From Hyphomicrobiales bacterium (lineage in GTDB: Bacteria > Pseudomonadota > Alphaproteobacteria > Rhizobiales > Rhizobiaceae): DNA of 64,000 nt. Position numbers and translations under genes: made by a program. The stretch is from NCBI GenBank assembly GCA_900470155.1, contig UBZT01000010.1:248001-312000 (forward strand), read 5' to 3'. This document shows positions 56,703 to 64,000 of this stretch, piece by piece. The notes under the pieces were generated by a model. The model was not told the origin of the DNA and searched no databases. It saw nothing but the letters and a program-made list of their open reading frames with translations. How positions within the stretch are numbered: the first letter of the stretch is position 1; the number at the start of each line of letters is the position of its first letter.

Positions 56703-57524
56703 TTATTGCCCGTCGATCCGGGCGCCGATATGGGCAATTGCCTGCTGATAGACAGTGGCGGCGTTCCAGCCCTGGATCGCGGCGAAGTTGGGCTCGCCGG
56801 GCTGATAGCCCGCGCCGGCCTGCCAACCATGGCCTTTGAGGAAATTCGCGGTCGATGCCAGGGCATCCGCCTTGGAGCGAACCATGTCGATGCGCCGGTC
56901 ACCGTCGCCGTCAGTGCCATAACGCACGACATTGCGCGGCAGGAACTGGGTCTGGCCAATTTCGCCATGGGCGGCACCGCGCGCGCTGACATCCAGCGAC
57001 CCGCGCTGCACCAGTTCGAGCGCCGCATAGAGTTGGTCTGTGAAGAAATCGCTGCGCCGGCAGTCGAAGGCAAGGGTCGCCACGGCCGAGAGCGTGTGCT
57101 CCTTGCCGAGGAAGGAACCGAAGCCGGTTTCCATGCCCCAGATCGCGATCAGCGGACCAGCCGGGACGCCGTAACGCTGCTCAAGCTTGGCAAACAGCGC
57201 CGCATTGCTCTTTTTCATGCTTTTGCCGCGGTTGATGATGGTCTGGCCGCCGCGCTTCTGCATGAACTGGTCAAAGCTCAGCTTGAAGCTCTTCTGGCCG
57301 CGGTCGGCGCGGATCGTGCCCGTACTGTAGTTGACGGCGGAAAAAGCGGTATCGAGCGTTCTCTGGTCTATGCCCGCTGCCGCAGCCTGTGCCTTGAATG
57401 CGCCCTTCCATTCGTCAAATCCGGCCGATGTATTGCCGCATGAAGCAGCCATTGCCAGATGAGCGCTCGAAACAGTGGCCGCCACTGTAAGAAGAGCTGC
57501 CGACAGATACTTGGTCAGTCGCAT
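56703..57524 (-). CDS. lytic murein transglycosylase (MltB family)
   Basis: A 273-residue exported peptidoglycan lyase. The N-terminal signal peptide (KYLSAALLTVAATVSSAH, then LAMA) is followed by the SLT/MltB-type domain with the catalytic Glu in LIAIWGMETGFGSFLG. Further family features are YAALELVQRG, GEIGQTQFLP and DLVRSKADALASTANFL-like (MVRSKADALASTANFLKGHGW, quoted shorter). The C-terminus ends soon after QAIAHIGARID, without the peptidoglycan-binding domain of longer members. It cleaves glycan strands to 1,6-anhydro ends and would act in wall turnover. Confidence 0.93.
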   Translation of the reverse strand: MRLTKYLSAALLTVAATVSSAHLAMAASCGNTSAGFDEWKGAFKAQAAAAGIDQRTLDTAFSAVNYSTGTIRADRGQKSFKLSFDQFMQKRGGQTIINRGKSMKKSNAALFAKLEQRYGVPAGPLIAIWGMETGFGSFLGKEHTLSAVATLAFDCRRSDFFTDQLYAALELVQRGSLDVSARGAAHGEIGQTQFLPRNVVRYGTDGDGDRRIDMVRSKADALASTANFLKGHGWQAGAGYQPGEPNFAAIQGWNAATVYQQAIAHIGARIDGQ

Positions 57525-57652
57525 TAAAGCCTCGTTATTTACTGAATTGATTTGCGTGCACCATGCCAGCGAAAGGTCTTCCTGTCACCCGCGGCAACAT
57601 GTTTACCCTGCAGCATGGCCTGAAAAAGCCTTCACGTTTGCATGAAGACAGC

Positions 57653-57680
57653 CCGCCCGCCGGAGCATTCCGACGGGCGG
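57653..57680 (-). terminator. hairpin after asd
   Basis: CCGCCCGCCGGA (57653-57664) pairs with TCCGACGGGCGG (57669-57680) around GCAT; on the asd strand the single imperfect pair is a G-U. The T-run is weak (GGCTGTCTTC). It lies 14 bp after the asd stop. Confidence 0.55.
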
Positions 57681-57693
57681 CCAGAGATTGGGA

Positions 57694-58728
57694 TCAGGCG
57701 GCTTCCTTGCGCGGCTTGATCAGGCCGCGGTTGACCAGCAGTTCGGCGATCTGGATCGCATTCAGGGCAGCGCCCTTGCGCAGGTTGTCGGAAACAACCC
57801 AGATGTTCAGGCCGTTCTCGACGGTCGCGTCCTCGCGGATGCGGGAGATGTAGGTCGCGTCCTCGCCGGCGCATTCGTAAGGCGTGATGTAGCCGCCATC
57901 TTCATGCTTGTCGATGACAAGGCAACCCGGCGCCTCGCGCAGGATATCCCGTGCCTGGTCGGCGGTGATTTCGTTTTCGAACTCGATGTTGACCGATTCC
58001 GAATGACCGATGAAGACCGGAACGCGCACGGCGGTGCAGGTCACCTTGATCTTTGGATCGAGCATCTTCTTGGTTTCTGCCAGAACCTTCCACTCTTCCT
58101 TCGTGTAGCCGTCTTCCATGAAGCTATCGATATGCGGAATGACGTTGAAGGCGATACGCTTGGTGAACTTCTTCGAGACGATCGTATCTGCCACGAAGAC
58201 GGCGCGAGTCTGAGTGAAGAGTTCGTCCATACCTTCCTTGCCGGCGCCGGAAACCGACTGGTAGGTCGAGACGACGACGCGCTTGATCTTGGCAAAATCA
58301 TGCAGCGGCTTCAGGGCGACGACCAGCTGGGCGGTCGAGCAATTCGGGTTGGCAATGATGTTGCGCTTCTTGAAGTCGACGATCGCGTCAGGGTTCACTT
58401 CCGGCACGATGAGAGGCACTTCGGAATCGTAACGCCATGCCGATGAGTTGTCGATCACCACGCAGCCCTTGGCGCCGATCTTCGGCGACCACTTCTGCGA
58501 TATCGTCCCGCCGGCCGACATCAGGCAGATATCGGTGTCGGAGAAGTCATAATTCTCAAGGTTCTGGACCTTCAACGTCGAGTCGCCAAACGACACTTCT
58601 GTGCCCTGGGACCGGGCCGACGCCAAGGCCACGACTTCCGAAACCGGAAAGCCGCGCTCTGAGAGAATGTTCAGCATTTCGCGTCCGACATTGCCGGTAG
58701 CGCCTACGATTGCGATCTTGAAACCCAT
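57694..58728 (-). CDS. asd: aspartate-semialdehyde dehydrogenase
   Basis: Reduces aspartyl phosphate to aspartate semialdehyde, the branch point to lysine, diaminopimelate, threonine and methionine. The 344-residue protein has the NADP-binding VGATGNVGREML at the N-terminus, the catalytic C130 in ANPNCSTAQLV, and the conserved SGAGKEGMDEL and IDSFMEDGYTKEEWK segments. Length and motifs are complete. A 522-bp gap divides it from the divergent transporter gene. Confidence 0.97.
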   Translation of the reverse strand: MGFKIAIVGATGNVGREMLNILSERGFPVSEVVALASARSQGTEVSFGDSTLKVQNLENYDFSDTDICLMSAGGTISQKWSPKIGAKGCVVIDNSSAWRYDSEVPLIVPEVNPDAIVDFKKRNIIANPNCSTAQLVVALKPLHDFAKIKRVVVSTYQSVSGAGKEGMDELFTQTRAVFVADTIVSKKFTKRIAFNVIPHIDSFMEDGYTKEEWKVLAETKKMLDPKIKVTCTAVRVPVFIGHSESVNIEFENEITADQARDILREAPGCLVIDKHEDGGYITPYECAGEDATYISRIREDATVENGLNIWVVSDNLRKGAALNAIQIAELLVNRGLIKPRKEAA

Positions 58729-59250
58729 TTAAATGCTCTCTTTCTATCTCTCCGCGGAACTGGTGAGAAGGAAAGTTCGCGGCGATCGCGCACCTTCCTT
58801 ATCCCCGGCCGTGCCGGGGAGAGAGCGGTGGCCGGAGACGTCAGACGGTTTTCGTCGTCGTTTTGGCCATTGTCGTGGAAGAAAGGGACAAGGATGCGCC
58901 ACCTGCGGCCGGAAGCCGTAGGCTGATGGAGTCCGCAATGAAATGCAGCCCGGAAGGCATGATCCAGAATCCTCTTCTGGCCGAGGCATTACAAGGTTTT
59001 ACAAAGGAGTCAAGCCAACCAGCCTGCCTAAGCGTCGAAAAGGCATTTCGTGGTGGGAGATGCGCCGCGATCACGGGACCGGGCCACGCCTTGGCGGCCC
59101 GCTTTAGACTAAAGTCATAAGTCCAAAGCATCTCTCTTGTTCTGCCGCGATTTCTGCCAGTCTGTAAACAACCCGTTACCGCGACAATTCGACCCGGAGG
59201 AGACTTGGGCCGGCGGTGCAGGGGGGCCCTTTTTGGTTGGAGGAACTACA
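58729..59250. other. divergent intergenic region with palindromes
   Basis: 522 bp between asd (leftward) and the MHS transporter (rightward). It holds a short hairpin CCCCGGC-CGT-GCCGGGG (58803-58819) in the asd leader region and a perfect palindrome CTTTAG-A-CTAAAG at 59102-59114, about 135 bp before the transporter start. No coding sequence is supported. Confidence 0.45.
59102..59114. promoter_or_regulatory. CTTTAGACTAAAG palindrome upstream of MHS transporter
   Basis: A perfect 13-bp palindrome in the promoter region of the transporter. It has the form of a small operator; no regulator is assigned. Confidence 0.35.
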
Positions 59251-61128
59251 ATGGCAAATGTTGCAATCGAGACCGGTGCGTCTCGTAGCATGACTGCCGA
59301 GGAGCGAAAGGTCATCTTCGCCTCGTCGCTCGGCACTGTTTTTGAATGGTATGATTTCTATCTTTACGGTTCTCTGGCGCTCTATATCGGCGCCACCTTC
59401 TTCTCGCAGTACCCGGAAACCACGCGCAATATCTTCACCTTGCTCGCCTTCGCAGCGGGCTTTCTTGTGCGTCCATTCGGCGCGCTGGTCTTCGGTCGTC
59501 TTGGCGACCTCGTCGGCCGCAAATACACCTTCCTCGTCACCATCCTGATCATGGGCGCATCGACCTTCCTGGTCGGTATCTTGCCCGGCTCTGCCACGAT
59601 CGGCATCGCTGCCCCGATCATCCTGATCATCCTGCGCATGCTGCAGGGCCTGGCTCTTGGCGGTGAATACGGCGGTGCTGCAACCTATGTGGCCGAACAC
59701 GCGCCGCATGGCCGTCGCGGCTTCTACACATCCTGGATCCAGACCACGGCAACGCTCGGTCTCTTCCTGTCGCTGATGATCATTCTCGGAATCCAGATGC
59801 TGCTCGGCAAGGAAGACTTCGCTGCCTGGGGCTGGCGCATTCCGTTCCTGCTGTCGGCGATTCTGCTTGGCGTGTCTGTCTGGATCCGCATGCAAATGAA
59901 TGAATCGCCTGCGTTCCAGAAGATGAAGGCGGAAGGTACCCAGTCGAAGGCACCGATTTCAGAGGCTTTCGGCCAGTGGAAAAATGCCAAGGTCGCACTG
60001 CTCGCCCTGTTCGGCGCCGTCGCCGGCCAGGCCGTCGTCTGGTACACAGGTCAGTTCTACGCGCTGTTTTTCCTGCAGAACGTTCTGAAGGTCGACGCGC
60101 AGGCGACCAACATCATGGTCGCGATCTCGCTTGCCATCGGCACGATGTTCTTCGTCGTATTCGGCTGGCTCTCCGACAAAATCGGCCGCAAGCCAATCAT
60201 CATGGCCGGCCTCATACTTGCCATGCTCACCTATTTCCCGCTGTTCAAGGCACTCACCTGGGCCGGTAACCCTGCCCTGGCTCAGGCCCAGGATACAATT
60301 CGTGCCACGGTCACGGCCGATCCGGCGAACTGCACGTTCCAGTTCAACCCGACCGGCACGGCGAAGTTCACCACGTCCTGCGATATCGCGACGGCCTTCC
60401 TGACCCGCAACTCCGTTCCCTATGACGTGGTTCCTGGCCCGGCCGGCTCGATCGCGACCATCCAGATTGGCGACAAGACCATCGAAGGTTTCGACGCAAT
60501 TGCTGCCGGTGACAAGGCAAAGGGCCTGGAAGCAGGCATGCAGAAGGCGGTCAACCTGGCTCTGCAGGCAAACGGTTATCCGCTGGTTCGCGCACCCGCC
60601 AAGGTTCCGGACAGCAAGCTTGATGCCTTCGTAGCCGCCAATCCGGAACTTGCCCTTGATGCCACGGCCATCCGCGCCGGCCAAAAGGTCATGCTACCGG
60701 CAGCCGATCTCGTTACTCAGAAGTTGCTGACGGCCGAAGAGGCAGCTGCCGCTCCTGAAATGGCTGTATTCACGGTTCCGAACGCTGGTGCATTCACCAT
60801 GGTCGCCGACCCGGCCGCTGTGAACTGGACGCGGGTTATCGCCATCCTGACGGTCCTGGTGATCTACGTGACCATGGTCTACGGCCCGATCGCTGCCATG
60901 CTCGTCGAGATGTTCCCGACCCGCATTCGCTACACCGGCATGTCGCTGCCCTACCATATCGGCAACGGCTGGTTTGGCGGCCTTCTCCCGGCAACGGCCT
61001 TTGCCATGAGCGCGGCCGCTGGCGATATCTACTACGGCCTCTGGTACCCGATCGTCATCGCCGGCATCACCCTGGTGATCGGCATGTTCTTCCTGAAGGA
61101 AACCAAGGACAACGATATCCACGCCTGA
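59251..61128 (+). CDS. MFS transporter, metabolite:H+ symporter type, with large periplasmic insertion
   Basis: A 625-residue transporter; usual family length is about 430-550. The opening VIFASSLGTVFEWYDFYLYGSLA is the MHS signature (WYDFYLYG), and RLGDLVGRKYTFLVTI and GEYGGAATYVAEH are conserved loops. About nine membrane segments come before residue 333; a hydrophilic block of about 185 residues (335-520, with two Cys and no membrane segment) sits between TM9 and TM10, and three more segments follow. By the usual topology the block is periplasmic. Its start (VTADPANCTFQFNP) resembles no domain I know. The substrate is unknown; relatives carry proline, betaine, citrate or 2-oxoglutarate. 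The ATG has GGAGGAA upstream. Confidence 0.88.
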   Translation: MANVAIETGASRSMTAEERKVIFASSLGTVFEWYDFYLYGSLALYIGATFFSQYPETTRNIFTLLAFAAGFLVRPFGALVFGRLGDLVGRKYTFLVTILIMGASTFLVGILPGSATIGIAAPIILIILRMLQGLALGGEYGGAATYVAEHAPHGRRGFYTSWIQTTATLGLFLSLMIILGIQMLLGKEDFAAWGWRIPFLLSAILLGVSVWIRMQMNESPAFQKMKAEGTQSKAPISEAFGQWKNAKVALLALFGAVAGQAVVWYTGQFYALFFLQNVLKVDAQATNIMVAISLAIGTMFFVVFGWLSDKIGRKPIIMAGLILAMLTYFPLFKALTWAGNPALAQAQDTIRATVTADPANCTFQFNPTGTAKFTTSCDIATAFLTRNSVPYDVVPGPAGSIATIQIGDKTIEGFDAIAAGDKAKGLEAGMQKAVNLALQANGYPLVRAPAKVPDSKLDAFVAANPELALDATAIRAGQKVMLPAADLVTQKLLTAEEAAAAPEMAVFTVPNAGAFTMVADPAAVNWTRVIAILTVLVIYVTMVYGPIAAMLVEMFPTRIRYTGMSLPYHIGNGWFGGLLPATAFAMSAAAGDIYYGLWYPIVIAGITLVIGMFFLKETKDNDIHA

Positions 61129-61170
61129 TGGTGTGACCGTCTCCGCATCGACAGATGCTTCGATCACGAG

Positions 61171-61204
61171 GGGCCCGGCTTCATTCGCCGGGTCCTTCCG
61201 TTTT
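61171..61204 (+). terminator. intrinsic terminator of MHS transporter gene
   Basis: GGGCCCGGC (61171-61179) pairs with GCCGGGTCC (61187-61195), one G-U pair, with loop TTCATTC, followed by TTCCGTTTT. Confidence 0.7.
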
Positions 61205-61293
61205 GCGGTCTGCGTCCTGTCACTGTGACAAGTGAGATCTTGCGACGCGTTTGATGCCATGGAAAAAGAAGCCGGAGCAAAGGAGCTTCGTGC

Positions 61294-61845
61294 ATGGCTA
61301 CCGACATCCGGAATGCGAACCTGGCCGATATTGCTGCGATTACCGCCATCTATGGCGAAGCGGTAAATCACGGCGGCGCAAGCTATGAGCTCACGGCCCC
61401 GGACCCGGCCGAAATGAACCAGCGCTTCCAGGCAATCATCGACAAGGGCTATCCCTATATCGCGGCTGTGTCGCCAGATGCGACCCTGCTGGGCTATGCC
61501 TATGCATCGGCTTTCCGCACCAGACCGGCCTATCGTTGGCTCGTCGAGGATTCAATCTATCTCGCGCCGGAGGCGCGCGGCATGGGGATCGGCAAGGCCC
61601 TTCTCAATGAACTGGTCCTTCGCTGTACGTCGCTGGGGTTCCGCCAGATGGTCGGCGTCATTGGCGGCGCCAGTACCGCCTCGATTGCCGTGCACCTGAG
61701 TTGCGGCTTTGAACAGGTCGGCCGTCTGACCGCCACGGGCTTCAAGCATGGCAACTGGCTGGATACCGTTTTTATGCAACGCTCGCTGGGCGATGGAAAT
61801 GCCACCGCTCCCGATCTCAACGCTTACCCCGGCATCATCCCATAG
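61294..61845 (+). CDS. GNAT N-acetyltransferase, phosphinothricin acetyltransferase-like
   Basis: A 183-residue acetyltransferase of the Pat/Bar/MddA group. The opening IRNANLADIAAITAIYGEAV and YRWLVEDSIYLAPEARGMGIGKALL (motif A with R-G-M-G-I-G for acetyl-CoA) are typical, as are VGVIGGASTASIAVHLSCGF and HGNWLDTVFMQR. Relatives acetylate methionine sulfoximine or phosphinothricin-like compounds. AAAGGAGC precedes the ATG. The MHS transporter gene upstream ends in a terminator, so it probably has its own promoter. Confidence 0.9.
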   Translation: MATDIRNANLADIAAITAIYGEAVNHGGASYELTAPDPAEMNQRFQAIIDKGYPYIAAVSPDATLLGYAYASAFRTRPAYRWLVEDSIYLAPEARGMGIGKALLNELVLRCTSLGFRQMVGVIGGASTASIAVHLSCGFEQVGRLTATGFKHGNWLDTVFMQRSLGDGNATAPDLNAYPGIIP

Positions 61846-61904
61846 CAAGATCTTGGAGAAGCCTTTCTAGGCGGGCCGCTCGGTTGGGCAAAGTGAGCGG
61901 GAAC

Positions 61905-62303
61905 TCAATCGATCGATTTCAGGCCCTTGTCGAACACTTTCAGAACCGCCTTCAGTTCATGGCCACGCTTCAAAATGCGGCCATCGGCACCGATCACTGA
62001 AAATGCACCCTGCTTGGCAGCGAGCTTGGGATTCTTCTCGATCCGATAGAGCGGATATTCCCCGGACCTTTTGAACACCGAGAAGACCGCCTTGTCCCTC
62101 AGGTGATCGATCGCGTAGTCGCGCCAATCACCCTCGCCGACCATACGCCCATAGATCCAGAGGATGGCGTCGAGTTCGCGCCTGTGGAAGGTTACGGGCA
62201 GAGGGTCGAGTGCTTGACGATACGTCCCCAAATCCACGACGCTTGCGAGCCTTTGATCCGCGCCATCGGTCTCCTGGCGCTGCCCTTCCGGCTGGTCGGT
62301 CAT
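61905..62303 (-). CDS. DUF2794 family protein
   Basis: A 132-residue protein conserved in alphaproteobacteria without known function. The characteristic part is VTFHRRELDAILWIYGRMV, GEWRDYAIDHL-like (EGDWRDYAIDHLRDKAVFSV, quoted shorter), YRIEKNPKLAAKQGAFSVIG and the ending KRGHELKAVLKVF. No signal peptide or membrane segment is seen. The ATG at 62303 has GAGGAG about five bases upstream; the TTG one codon earlier is less likely. Confidence 0.85.
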   Translation of the reverse strand: MTDQPEGQRQETDGADQRLASVVDLGTYRQALDPLPVTFHRRELDAILWIYGRMVGEGDWRDYAIDHLRDKAVFSVFKRSGEYPLYRIEKNPKLAAKQGAFSVIGADGRILKRGHELKAVLKVFDKGLKSID

Positions 62304-62407
62304 CAATGCTCCTCGAAGCTCTCATTCATGACGGATGGATGACAGTGTGCCTGACATGGACGAAATTGCAAGCTTTTCAGGCTACGCGGAATATGGCCGA
62401 TGCGCAG

Positions 62408-63358
62408 TCATAGGCCACGCATCTTCCCGCGAGCGCTGAATTCGCTGAGCAGCAGGTCGCGCAGGCGTGCCGCAATCGGCGACAGGCGCTTACCGGCCAC
62501 GGTGATCAGGTGATAGGGCATGACCACGATCGGTACTTCAAGCTTCAGCGAACATAGGCCCGCGGCTGCCGTCTGGCGACAGAGCAGGTCGGAGACTTCG
62601 CGCGACATCGGCGCGATTGCATTGGACGCCGCCAGCATCGCGATCATGACCAGAAGCGAGGTCGTATTGACGATATTGGACGGGATAGGGGCACTCTGCT
62701 CGATAAAAACACCCTCGACGGCCTGACGCAAAGGCGTGCCCGGCGCTTGCATGACCCAGGGAAAATGCGCCATGTCGGCAATTGCCAGACGATCGACATT
62801 GACCAGCGGATGACTTTGGTGGACCACGAGCTCCACCTCTTCCATCATGCCGCCCTCGAGATTGAACTGCCGCGAATCGATGCCGCTGGGAATGCGCCCG
62901 AGGACAAAGTCGTACTGACCGGACAAAAGGTCGCGGATCAGTTCGCCGCTCGAGGCCACGTCGACATAGAGATCCGCCGTCTCTGCTTCTCCCTTGAGGA
63001 TCTGTATCGCGGGGACAACGTAGCCAACGGCACCCCCGGTCACGGCACCAACCCGAACCTTCCCAATCAGCCCGCGCTGGATGGCATCGATCTCACGGGC
63101 CGCCTCGCGCATCTCTTCAAGCACATTCTGGGCCCGGCGCGCGAGCGCGCTGCCGACCGCCGTTGGCTCCATGCCCTTTGGCGTGCGGGTGAAGATGGCA
63201 GAACCGACATCGCGTTCGATTTCGCTCAACATCCGCGATGCGGCAGGCTGCGTCAGCGCAAGTGCCTGCGCCGCCAGACTGAGCTGACCGAGCTCTGTGA
63301 TCGAGCGGATCAGGCTCAAATGTTTGGGCTGCAAACGATCAATACGTGTTTCAGACAT
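62408..63358 (-). CDS. gbpR: LysR-family regulator GbpR
   Basis: A 316-residue LysR-type regulator. The N-terminal HTH covers about 15-75 (LSLIRSITELGQLSLAAQAL, TQPAASRMLSEIERDVG), followed by the periplasmic-binding-like effector domain (VRVGAVTGGAVGYVVPAI, GQYDFVLGRIPSG). It is divergent from chvE, exactly as gbpR is in Agrobacterium, where GbpR activates the sugar-binding protein gene in response to galactose, arabinose and related sugars. The 171-bp gap between them carries three related half-sites. Confidence 0.92.
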   Translation of the reverse strand: MSETRIDRLQPKHLSLIRSITELGQLSLAAQALALTQPAASRMLSEIERDVGSAIFTRTPKGMEPTAVGSALARRAQNVLEEMREAAREIDAIQRGLIGKVRVGAVTGGAVGYVVPAIQILKGEAETADLYVDVASSGELIRDLLSGQYDFVLGRIPSGIDSRQFNLEGGMMEEVELVVHQSHPLVNVDRLAIADMAHFPWVMQAPGTPLRQAVEGVFIEQSAPIPSNIVNTTSLLVMIAMLAASNAIAPMSREVSDLLCRQTAAAGLCSLKLEVPIVVMPYHLITVAGKRLSPIAARLRDLLLSEFSARGKMRGL

Positions 63359-63362
63359 AAAC

Positions 63363-63418
63363 TACATATCAACCACGATATGCAGAAAGTCAAAATAATC
63401 ATTTGATCGATATGTAGC
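63363..63418. promoter_or_regulatory. repeated half-sites in gbpR/chvE intergenic region
   Basis: CTACATATC (63363-63371) is an exact inverted copy of GATATGTAG (63410-63418); a third, near-identical half-site GATATGCAG is at 63378-63386, giving CATATC-aaccac-GATATG (63366-63383). This is the pattern of a LysR recognition plus activation site, most probably bound by GbpR. Confidence 0.65.
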
Positions 63419-63529
63419 ACACGATAAGACTCGCGGCGGAGCTGGGGTCCGCTACGGTGGTCGCCCGTTCACGATTTCGGCGTGACCAGGAGGACTTGGT
63501 CCCGCATTGTATGACCAGGGAGGTTTACC

Positions 63530-64000
63530 GTGAAGAAATTAGGCACTCTGATTGCGTCTGTCGCAATCGGCATCGCATCTTTTGCACCTGTTGTTTTTGC
63601 ACAGGACAAGGGCACCGTCGGCATTTCGATGCCTACCAAGACCTCGACCCGTTGGATTTCCGACGGCGAGACCATGGAAAAGCTGTTCAAGGAAGCCGGC
63701 TACACGGCAGACCTGCAGTTTGCTGACGACGATATCCCGAACCAGCTGGCTCAGATCGAAAACATGGTCACCAAGGGTGCCAAGGTTCTCGTCATCGGCG
63801 CCATCGACGGCACCACGCTGTCGGACATTCTCCAGAAGGCCGCTGATGCTGGCGTCAAGGTTATCGCCTATGACCGCCTGATCCGCGACTCCGGCAATGT
63901 CGACTATTACGCAACCTTCGACAACTTCCAGGTTGGCGTTCTGCAGGCTACTTCGCTCGTCGAAGGCCTGAAGCTTGACGCTGCAACCGAAGCCAAGAAC
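63530..64000 (+). CDS. chvE: sugar-binding periplasmic protein ChvE, partial
   Basis: The first 157 codons of a sugar ABC-type periplasmic binding protein; the rest is outside the window. A signal peptide ([20 protein letters not shown], cut after VFA) precedes [18 protein letters not shown], and [34 protein letters not shown] and [14 protein letters not shown] match ChvE/Gbp of Agrobacterium closely. ChvE binds several monosaccharides for uptake and, in Agrobacterium, for signalling with VirA. The start is a GTG at 63530 with GGGAGG six bases upstream. It is divergent from gbpR. Confidence 0.93.
   Translation, partial: MKKLGTLIASVAIGIASFAPVVFAQDKGTVGISMPTKTSTRWISDGETMEKLFKEAGYTADLQFADDDIPNQLAQIENMVTKGAKVLVIGAIDGTTLSDILQKAADAGVKVIAYDRLIRDSGNVDYYATFDNFQVGVLQATSLVEGLKLDAATEAKN

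Overview
The window is a chromosomal segment of a Rhizobiaceae bacterium (Rhizobium/Agrobacterium/Allorhizobium group). This rests on the gene order rplU-rpmA-GNAT-obgE-proB-proA-nadD-rsfS-rlmH-envC-ctpA-yibQ-rppH, the NAD-dependent 180-kDa-type glutamate dehydrogenase, the TrcR (DUF1013) and DUF2794 proteins, a GAAC-N7-GAAC LexA box, an Irr-type iron box, and the divergent gbpR/chvE pair at the right end. No accession or species is claimed.

Bases 1 to about 10,900 look like an integrated genomic island. A tRNA-Ser(CGA) gene at 10902-10991 has its 3' end facing an AlpA-type regulator, a small Cys-rich HTH protein and a tyrosine integrase. Beyond these lie a small membrane protein, a 1572-residue protein joining a PD-(D/E)XK-like nuclease domain to a STAND-type NTPase with a long helical C-terminus, and a divergent gene cut by the window edge that fuses an HNH-like Cys domain to an SMC/AAA-type ATPase. 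The two large proteins have the architecture of anti-phage defence proteins (Septu-like and Avs-like, by analogy only). The 858 bp between them is non-coding and contains strong inverted repeats. This is the most likely place for an undescribed system.

From 11,000 to 25,700 is a conserved housekeeping block on the + strand: ribosomal proteins L21/L27, two acetyltransferases, the GTPase Obg, proline synthesis (ProB, ProA), NAD synthesis (NadD), ribosome factors (RsfS, RlmH), cell-envelope proteins (EnvC, CtpA, YibQ), RNA pyrophosphohydrolase and a GAF-GGEEF-PilZ cyclic-di-GMP protein. From 25,800 to 30,700 are a class III nucleotide cyclase, a rhodanese divergent from its probable regulator FtrA, and an iron-storage pair (bacterioferritin with an upstream Irr box, and a Bfd-like ferredoxin) with a probable regulator remnant between them.

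From 30,800 to 36,600 is the SOS mutagenesis operon imuA-imuB-dnaE2 with a perfect LexA box. Then come two acyl-CoA synthetases (PrpE and Acs) either side of trcR, a secreted nuclease, an SdhAF4 homologue, HtpX, an RsmB-type methyltransferase, a heparinase-like protein and PurH. From 48,500 to 58,700 are a UMF1-family transporter, the large glutamate dehydrogenase, PdxY, a beta-carbonic anhydrase, a lytic transglycosylase and aspartate-semialdehyde dehydrogenase. The right end has an MHS-type transporter with an unusual large periplasmic insertion, an acetyltransferase, a DUF2794 protein, gbpR, and the start of chvE, which is cut by the window edge.
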